From Streptomyces violaceusniger (GTDB lineage: Bacteria > Actinomycetota > Actinomycetes > Streptomycetales > Streptomycetaceae), in the NCBI GenBank assembly GCA_005405945.1, contig BJHW01000001.1:310001-374000 (forward strand): 64,000 nucleotides of DNA, written 5' to 3'. How positions within the stretch are numbered: position 1 is the stretch's first letter; each line of letters begins with the position of its first letter. Position numbers and translations under genes: made by a program. Shown one piece after another: positions 56,577-64,000 of the stretch. The notes under the pieces were generated by a model that did no database searches, was not told the DNA's origin, and saw only the letters and a list, made by a program, of their open reading frames with translations.

Positions 56577-57010
56577 CCCCGGATTCGTGGAGTCCCTGAA
56601 GCCAGGCTTATGGTCCTGGCCCGAAGGAGAAGCACGAGCAGTGCCAGCACCACGCAAATACCCGGACGAACTCCCTGAGCGGGCCGTCCGTGAGGTCCGC
56701 ACCACCAGCCGTCCGATCGCCCATGTCGCGAAGGACTTGGGTATCCATAAGGAGGCCCTGCGCGGCTGGGTCCGCCAGGCCGAGGCGGACGCCGGGGAAC
56801 GCGACGACCGGCTAACCGCCGCGGAGCACGAGGAGTTGAAGCAACTTCGCGAAGAAGCAGCGGAGCTGAGGCGGGCGAACGAGATCCTCAAAGCGGCGAG
56901 TGCGCCTTTTGCCCAGGAACTCGACCGTCCCCGGACGAGGCCGACCAGGCGATCGACAGCCTGAAGGAAGACGGCTTCGGGGTCGGGTCCCCCTCGTATA
57001 CGCCTGTTAC
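56577..57010 (+). mobile_element. IS3-family element, left end only
   Basis: The sequence after the hydrolase stop, TGACCCCGGATTC, resembles IS3-type terminal sequences. OrfA follows and OrfB is cut after a few dozen residues near 57010. No right end is seen. Confidence 0.6.
56641..56964 (+). CDS. IS3-family transposase OrfA
   Basis: 107 residues from GTG 56641. The helix-turn-helix is RPIAHVAKDLGIHKEALRGW, followed by a leucine-zipper-like helix (EELKQLREEAAELRRANEIL). It would normally be joined to OrfB by a -1 frameshift near its end; here OrfB breaks off, leaving VYACYKRLRTCSYL in one frame. Probably inactive alone. Confidence 0.75.
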   Translation: MPAPRKYPDELPERAVREVRTTSRPIAHVAKDLGIHKEALRGWVRQAEADAGERDDRLTAAEHEELKQLREEAAELRRANEILKAASAPFAQELDRPRTRPTRRSTA

Positions 57011-57470
57011 AAGCGTCTCCGGACCTGCTCATATCTCGCGCAGCCGCTCCACGATCTCACGCAGCAGCCCCGGGTCCACGCCCGGGCCGGTCGCCGGGGA
57101 GCGGCGGGGTGCGTCGATGCGGATCAGGCCCGACTCGGCAAATGTCCCACGCCGAAGGCCACATCTCCTGCGCCCTCAGGTCTCCAGTAACGATCAAGGC
57201 GGGGCCTGAGCCGGCCTCGACCGGAGCGAGGCACGACACATACCGGGGCCTGCGCGGCCAGCACCGCGACAACGTCCCCTCCGGCCCGCACAACAGCAGC
57301 CGACCTGGCTAGCCGCCCCGCATCCGCATCAAGACGTCCATGCCGCTCTTCTGCTGACACCTACCCGCTGCCACCCCAACGGGTTCCCGGCTGCCGCGCT
57401 GCCTCGGTGTTCACCTGCCTAGCTCCGTTCAGGCATCTACTTGCCTGAACGGAAGTACCTGGAAGTAGTG
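57011..57470. other. Region with an unrecognised gene fragment
   Basis: Minus-strand frames between 57360 and 57030 show protein-like composition (ALIVTGDLRAQEMWPSAWDI and GDVVAVLAAQAPVCVVP) but in different frames, suggesting a degraded coding sequence. Family not recognised. The last 80 bases should hold the promoter of the membrane protein gene. Confidence 0.35.
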
Positions 57471-57977
57471 ATGGCTTCTCAACCGACGCCCGAGGAAGCG
57501 GCCGACATGCTGCGGAACGTCAACCGGCGCACCGAGCAGGCACGTGGATCGTTGCGTGCCGCGCCAACGCCACGGTGGCTGGACTGGCTCTTCGGCATGG
57601 CGATCTTCCTGTACGGCGCGTCCCACGGCTTCTTCCCCAACAGCGCCGTGTGGGGTGGATGGGCCTTCGGCGCACTGGTCGTCGGATACGTCGTCCTGCT
57701 CCGTACCAGGCGAGGGTCAGCGCTGCTGGGTCAGCCCGTGCGGATCCGCCGGCAGGCGATCTCGTCGAGGTTCGTTCTCATCGCACGGCTGACCATCGCC
57801 GCGGTGGTAGCGGCCTCCGTGGTGATGGTGGTGCTCGATATCCACGTGCCCTACCTGAGCACGAACCTCGGTGCGGTCCTGGCCATCGCACTGATCGGGT
57901 TCGGTCCCCGACTCCGCGCCGGCCTGGCCGCGCTGGCAGGCAGCGGCCCCCGCGCGAGAAGCTTCTTCCATGGCTGA
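57471..57977 (+). CDS. Small multi-pass membrane protein
   Basis: 168 residues. A hydrophilic N-terminus with an arginine-rich helix (AADMLRNVNRRTEQARGSLR) precedes four hydrophobic segments at about residues 45-62, 66-82, 103-123 and 130-146. GGAAG precedes ATG 57471. In streptomycetes proteins like this often precede a small winged-helix regulator; here the following gene overlaps by eight bases but is cut off after about 15 codons. Function unknown. Confidence 0.72.
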   Translation: MASQPTPEEAADMLRNVNRRTEQARGSLRAAPTPRWLDWLFGMAIFLYGASHGFFPNSAVWGGWAFGALVVGYVVLLRTRRGSALLGQPVRIRRQAISSRFVLIARLTIAAVVAASVVMVVLDIHVPYLSTNLGAVLAIALIGFGPRLRAGLAALAGSGPRARSFFHG

Positions 57978-58542
57978 AGCCGAGTTGTCCCCGCTGCTGG
58001 TGGATCCGACACGGTTGCCCTTCCCCCTCGGTGACGAGCCGCTGACTCGGACCGCCGCGCATGGGGACGCCGACCGTGTGTCCGCACGCACTGGCCGTCA
58101 GCGACGCATCTCACCTGGGTTCTATGGAGTACGAGGCGCCGTCGAACGTGTGCTCCACGAGCCGCAACGCCTCACCAATAGGAACCGTGTCCTCGTCCGG
58201 GTACTCGTCGTCCTGCTACGCGCTCCCGATCCTCGACCGAAGTACCTCCAGCACCGCTTCGCCCGGCGCAGGGGAGGGCTGCCGTCAATGATCATTCAAG
58301 ACTCGTTCACGAGCTGGACAATCTCATGGACGGGCCGCGAAACAGCCCCAGTGCCGGTGCCCCAGGGGGCTGGGCACGGGACCCGTCGTAACCGGCGCAA
58401 CCGCCGAAGGGAGCTGATGCGGTTCCTCGTCGATTGCTGGGCCTCTTGTGACGTGATCCGTTGCCGGCCTTCCGCCCGGCGGGAAACGATGTCAGTGTTT
58501 CGTAATAGCTCGACCGATGAGAGATCTGCCAATCCCCCCTAG
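57970..58542 (+). pseudogene. Truncated regulator remnant followed by non-coding DNA
   Basis: ATG 57970 overlaps the membrane protein stop and starts AELSPLLVDPTRLP. This resembles the first residues of small winged-helix regulators (VDPTRL then helix 1). After that the frame is open but its composition is not protein-like. I read it as a regulator whose body was deleted. Most of 58010-58650 shows nothing else recognisable. Confidence 0.35.
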
Positions 58543-58655
58543 GGTGTTGGGCGGAACCGCTGGTTCAACGTTGCGGGCCGCCACAAGTCCTTTGTGTCGT
58601 CTGTGAGCTGCCGAACCGGAAGCCATGACCACTCAACCCTCGAAAGGGGATAGCT

Positions 58656-59360
58656 TTGCGTAAACCGTTAGCTGAATTCGTCGGTGCGTTATTCCTGGTT
58701 TTCACCATCACCGCGACAGTACTGTCCAAAGCGGCCCTCGCGCCCTTGGCGATTGGCGCGTCCCTCATGGTGATGGTGTACGCCGGAGGCCATGTCTCGG
58801 GTGCTCACTTCAACCCGGCTGTCACGCTCGGCGTCTTCGTGAGAGGCCGCATCAAGGGGGGTGAGGCCATGGCTTACGTGGTGGCACAGGTGGCGGGCGG
58901 ACTAGTGGGAGGACTGATCGGTCGCTGGGTCGTCGATCCGGATGAGGTGACAGCCGTCTCCTTGTCGGGGCGTCAGATCGGAGCAGCGCTCGTAGCGGAA
59001 GCACTTTTGACCTTCATGCTGGCCTATGTGGTTCTCAATGTCGCCACCAGCAGCGACCACCCGCAGAATTCTTTCTACGGCCTGGCCATTGGTTTTACCG
59101 TCCTCGCAGGTGCGGTGGCAGTGGGGGGCATATCAGGAGGGGTCTTCAACCCGGCTGTTGCCGTGGGCGGTTCTGTGGCCGGATTGTTCTCCTGGTCGTC
59201 GCTGTGGGTATATCTCATAGCTCAAGGTGTCGGCGGTACACTCGCGGGCTTCGTTTTTCTCGCGCTGAACCCTGATGAGCGCGAGACGCCACGGGCAGAG
59301 CCGGACACGGCGGTGCGTGACGTCGATGCGCCGGGCACAGGAGCCCCCGCTCAGACCTGA
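58656..59360 (+). CDS. MIP family channel (aquaporin)
   Basis: 234 residues, six membrane helices. Both half-helix motifs are present: SGAHFNPAVTLGVFV and GGVFNPAVAVGG. The narrow-pore residues suggest a water or peroxide channel more than a glycerol facilitator, but this cannot be settled by eye. The start is TTG 58656 with AAAGGGGA upstream. The downstream neighbour is catalase-peroxidase, so hydrogen peroxide entry is an attractive role. The C-terminal 30 residues are hydrophilic. Confidence 0.85.
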   Translation: MRKPLAEFVGALFLVFTITATVLSKAALAPLAIGASLMVMVYAGGHVSGAHFNPAVTLGVFVRGRIKGGEAMAYVVAQVAGGLVGGLIGRWVVDPDEVTAVSLSGRQIGAALVAEALLTFMLAYVVLNVATSSDHPQNSFYGLAIGFTVLAGAVAVGGISGGVFNPAVAVGGSVAGLFSWSSLWVYLIAQGVGGTLAGFVFLALNPDERETPRAEPDTAVRDVDAPGTGAPAQT

Positions 59361-61894
<2,534 letters not shown>

Positions 61895-61904
61895 CCGGAC
61901 GCCG

Positions 61905-61939
61905 TCCGGGTCGGCCGGTGCGTCACCAGCCGACCCGGA
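61905..61939 (+). terminator. Terminator hairpin after katG
   Basis: TCCGGGTCGGC (61905-61915) pairs perfectly with GCCGACCCGGA (61929-61939), an 11-pair stem with a 13-base loop. It begins 11 bases after the katG stop. Confidence 0.75.
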
Positions 61940-62045
61940 CAGGCCGTCGAGCGCATCGAGGTTCGGCGGGGTTTCGTTCGGATGGCGACGAAGTCAGGGC
62001 CTCGGTCAAGACCTCATTCGTCGCGCAAGTGGCGCGCTGAGGAGC

Positions 62046-62385
62046 CTAGTCCGGTACCGGTGCACTGCCTCGGTCTGCGTCAGAGGCGTCCCAGATCTGT
62101 CCGGATGCGTCGCCGCCCAGTCGGTCGACCAGCGAGCGGGCGGATCGCTCCGGGGTGATCAGTCTGCCTTCCTCGTGATTGCGCACGAAGCGTGTGTACG
62201 TGGGTTCGTCCAGCTGGCCCGCGCCCTTCTGGCGGATCGTGGCCTGCATCGCCGTGTCGACGGTTCCCGGACGGAAGGCGTTCACCGTGACTCCCGTATC
62301 CGTCGAGTTCGGCGGCGAGGTGAGGGTGTGGGCCTCCAACGCGGCCTTCGTGGCGACGTAGACGTTACCGCCGATCATCGAGGCC
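62046..62385 (-). pseudogene. Short-chain dehydrogenase, C-terminal fragment
   Basis: About 110 residues. NVYVATKAALEAHTL carries the Y-x-x-x-K catalytic pair and VNAFRPGTVDTAM the following cofactor-contact motif. The N-terminal Rossmann half with the NAD(P)-binding glycines is missing. The frame meets unrelated sequence near 62385. Confidence 0.7.
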
Positions 62386-62524
62386 GGCCCACGCCTTCCA
62401 GCCGGGAGGCCATTTCGGTGTAAGAGGCCCTCACAGAATGCGTCATTTGTGGCGCGGCTGATTCCATCGCGATTCGGCGCTGAAGTGCCCTAGAGTCGCC
62501 GCATGCGGCGAAGAACAGGAAGAC

Positions 62525-62734
62525 GTGGACCGCATCAAGATCGCCTCCCAGCCGGCTCATGCGCTCAAGGCCCGCGCGTACTTGCGGCGGCAGCGCCCCG
62601 ATCTGGCAGAGAGGCTGGTGCGCGCGCATGACTACCGCCCTGGCGAGTGGATGGTTGTCAAACCGCTGCTGGCTCTGTACGGACTTTGGACACTCCGCGG
62701 CCTCAAGGCCGACGAACGGAAGGTCTCGCCGTAG
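62525..62734 (+). CDS. Small hypothetical protein, 69 residues
   Basis: GTG 62525 follows CAGGAAG. The product is basic, with AHALKARAYLRRQRPDLAER and GEWMVVKPLLALYGLWTLRG. Codon use is GC3-rich and protein-like. No family is recognised. It could be real or the tail of a degraded gene. Confidence 0.35.
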   Translation: MDRIKIASQPAHALKARAYLRRQRPDLAERLVRAHDYRPGEWMVVKPLLALYGLWTLRGLKADERKVSP

Positions 62735-63039
62735 CCAGCCGTTGTCGCTTGGCGTCAGGCATGGTGGCTCTTGCCCCGGGGAGTCGGTGGCAACGTCCTC
62801 GCCCGGTTCGGGGACATCCTCGTCGCAGCCGCGCCTGAACTGACCGGCCACGTAAGCGTGTCGCGTTCGATGCCGGCACCGGCCGCCTGAACGGCGTGGT
62901 CGGCCACCTGTGCAAGAGTCAGTCGTTTGGGGTCACGTGGAAGGCGAAGTAGGCACCCGGTACGGGCGGTGGCTGCGCCGCGTAGACGCCTGATGTGAAA
63001 TCGGTGCTTCTCGATTCGGCTCGTGTAGTCTCGCCGGCC
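62735..63039. other. Region without a recognised gene
   Basis: About 305 bases. Minus-strand frames show a short plausible stretch (AYFAFHVTPND and LAQVADHAVQAAGAGIERD) split over two frames, possibly degraded coding DNA. Nothing can be named. Confidence 0.25.
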
Positions 63040-63129
63040 ATGCCGCCCGCATCTGAACCGGTCCGGCCCGGCCGTAAGCGCAGTGAGGACAGCAGCGCCG
63101 CGATTCTCGGCGCCGAGCAACGGCATTGA
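63040..63129 (+). pseudogene. TetR regulator, N-terminal stub
   Basis: From ATG 63040 the 29 codons read PGRKRSEDSSAAILGAEQRH, the leader and first helix of many TetR proteins, then stop. The helix-turn-helix never appears. The stub ends at unrelated DNA. Confidence 0.45.
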
Positions 63130-63365
63130 CATGCGTGCGACAAGGGAGAAGCTCATACCGACTCCAGAGGCCGGGCGCCCCATTGCGGGGCCACCAAGAA
63201 GGTAATTGTGATGGTTGAGCTGCGGCCCGGGTAGCGCGGTGGCGCAGGTAGACCCGGCAGCCGAGGGTCAGTGCACAGACGCATGTCTACTGCTTCCTGA
63301 CCGCCCTCGCAGCTGACGCGGCTCCCGGCCGACCCATCGGTCCCGACCACCCCGTCCGCGGCAGG

Positions 63366-64000
63366 CTAAACTTCCCCGCGGTGTGTCGGCGAGTAGCGCT
63401 CGGGGCGGAATTCGGCGAGGAGCGGGTGTCTGTCGCCGGTGAGCACTTCGTGCGTGGTCAGCTCGCCGGCGATGAGGCCGAGGGTGGCACCTGAGTGGGT
63501 GAACGCGACGTGGCAGCCGGGGACGGTAGCCAGCTCGCCGAAGACAGGCTGGCCGTCACCGGGGATCGGCTTGCGGCCTAGCTTCCAGGAGGCCGGGATC
63601 AGCGGCTCGGCGTCGTCGAGCAGGGCGGATGCCTCGCCGACGAGTTCGTTGACGGTGGCTTCGTCGATCGACCAGGTGCCGTCTTCGTGCTCGACGATCC
63701 GGTCCTCGTACCAGCTGTGATCGATGGCGAATGTCTCGCCGGGGTTGGGGCGCATCGCCACGCGCGGGGTGTTGAGCACCGACCTCGCCTCGGCACGTGC
63801 CGGTTCGGCGATGACGAGCATGGAGGGCACGGACCCGTCGGGGATGTACACGCCGAGCTCCGCGACCACCGCCGGGGTGTCCGAACCGCAGGCGACCACG
63901 ACGGCGTCGCCGTGCCAGGACCGGCCGTTCTCGCTGCGTACCCCGCTCACTCGTCCATTCTCGCGCTCTGCCTCCACCGGGCAGCGCCCCGCGCCGGTGA
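63366..64000 (-). CDS. FAD-dependent oxidoreductase, DAO family (partial)
   Basis: About 211 C-terminal residues in the window; the frame stays open to the edge (TGAGRCPVEAERENG). WHGDAVVVACGSDTPAVVAE is the second nucleotide-contact region of glycine/D-amino-acid oxidase-like enzymes, and GCHVAFTHSGATLGLIAGEL the final FAD-contact motif. RKPIPGDGQPVFGEL is also typical. It probably oxidises an amine or amino acid. The N-terminal FAD fold is outside the window. Confidence 0.82.
   Translation of the reverse strand, partial: TGAGRCPVEAERENGRVSGVRSENGRSWHGDAVVVACGSDTPAVVAELGVYIPDGSVPSMLVIAEPARAEARSVLNTPRVAMRPNPGETFAIDHSWYEDRIVEHEDGTWSIDEATVNELVGEASALLDDAEPLIPASWKLGRKPIPGDGQPVFGELATVPGCHVAFTHSGATLGLIAGELTTHEVLTGDRHPLLAEFRPERYSPTHRGEV

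Noticed and set aside
58010..58650. Coding sequence between the membrane protein and the aquaporin
   Set aside because: Open frames exist, but codon bias and composition are unlike the neighbours and no motif is recognisable.

Overview
The window reads as chromosomal DNA of a streptomycete. GC is very high with G/C-biased third codon positions, GTG and TTG starts are common, and the families are typical of the genus: short LuxR-type helix-turn-helix protein, PF04672 methyltransferase, SpoIIE phosphatase with its own HATPase domain, TetR/LysR/AraC/Lrp regulators. Many truncated genes and insertion sequences (IS) point to a plastic accessory region such as a chromosome arm. I see no rRNA, tRNA, CRISPR array, replication origin or core housekeeping block.

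Layout. (1) 1-4300, minus strand: paired ABC transporter half-proteins behind a TetR regulator, then a small LuxR-type protein. (2) 4853-12838: quinone oxidoreductase, AraC regulator coupled to a 61-aa peptide, two related proteins of unknown family flanking a convergent LysR/MFS pair, and an S9 peptidase. (3) 12839-15590: a scrap heap of gene fragments (resolvase, DnaB helicase, kinase, FemA-like, hydratase, IS1380). (4) 15588-25270: AraC/NIPSNAP pair, a shortened ISL3 element, and a LysR-controlled catabolic operon: AAHS transporter, IlvD/Edd dehydratase, FAD oxidoreductase and two-subunit aconitase X. (5) 25271-32800: IS remnants, a methyltransferase, and a PrpF-like isomerase plus MatC-like transporter divergent from a LysR gene. 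(6) 32894-37098: a multisensor SpoIIE phosphatase, an AbiEii-type remnant and a GNAT enzyme. (7) 37128-42600: IS elements inserted end to end. (8) 42937-46671: a PLL-like beta-propeller lectin and truncated Tn554-type recombinases. (9) 46671-52308: a D-amino-acid operon (D-aminoacylase, permease, PLP fold III enzyme) divergent from a tandem Lrp regulator. (10) 52371-57010: IS remnants, a TetR fragment, MFS exporter and metallo-hydrolase. (11) 57471-64000: membrane protein, aquaporin, catalase-peroxidase, gene fragments and a partial FAD oxidoreductase.

Quality caveat. At least eight otherwise intact genes are broken by exactly one missing base, mostly within a G or C run. A gap of one sign in unrelated genes looks like unpolished long-read assembly error, so I annotate these as genes with a likely sequence error and keep 'pseudogene' for clearly truncated ones.

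The best candidate for an undescribed system is the aconitase X operon (18954-25270), possibly linked to the PrpF/MatC cassette. The paralogous protein pair near 7.1 and 10.1 kb is second.
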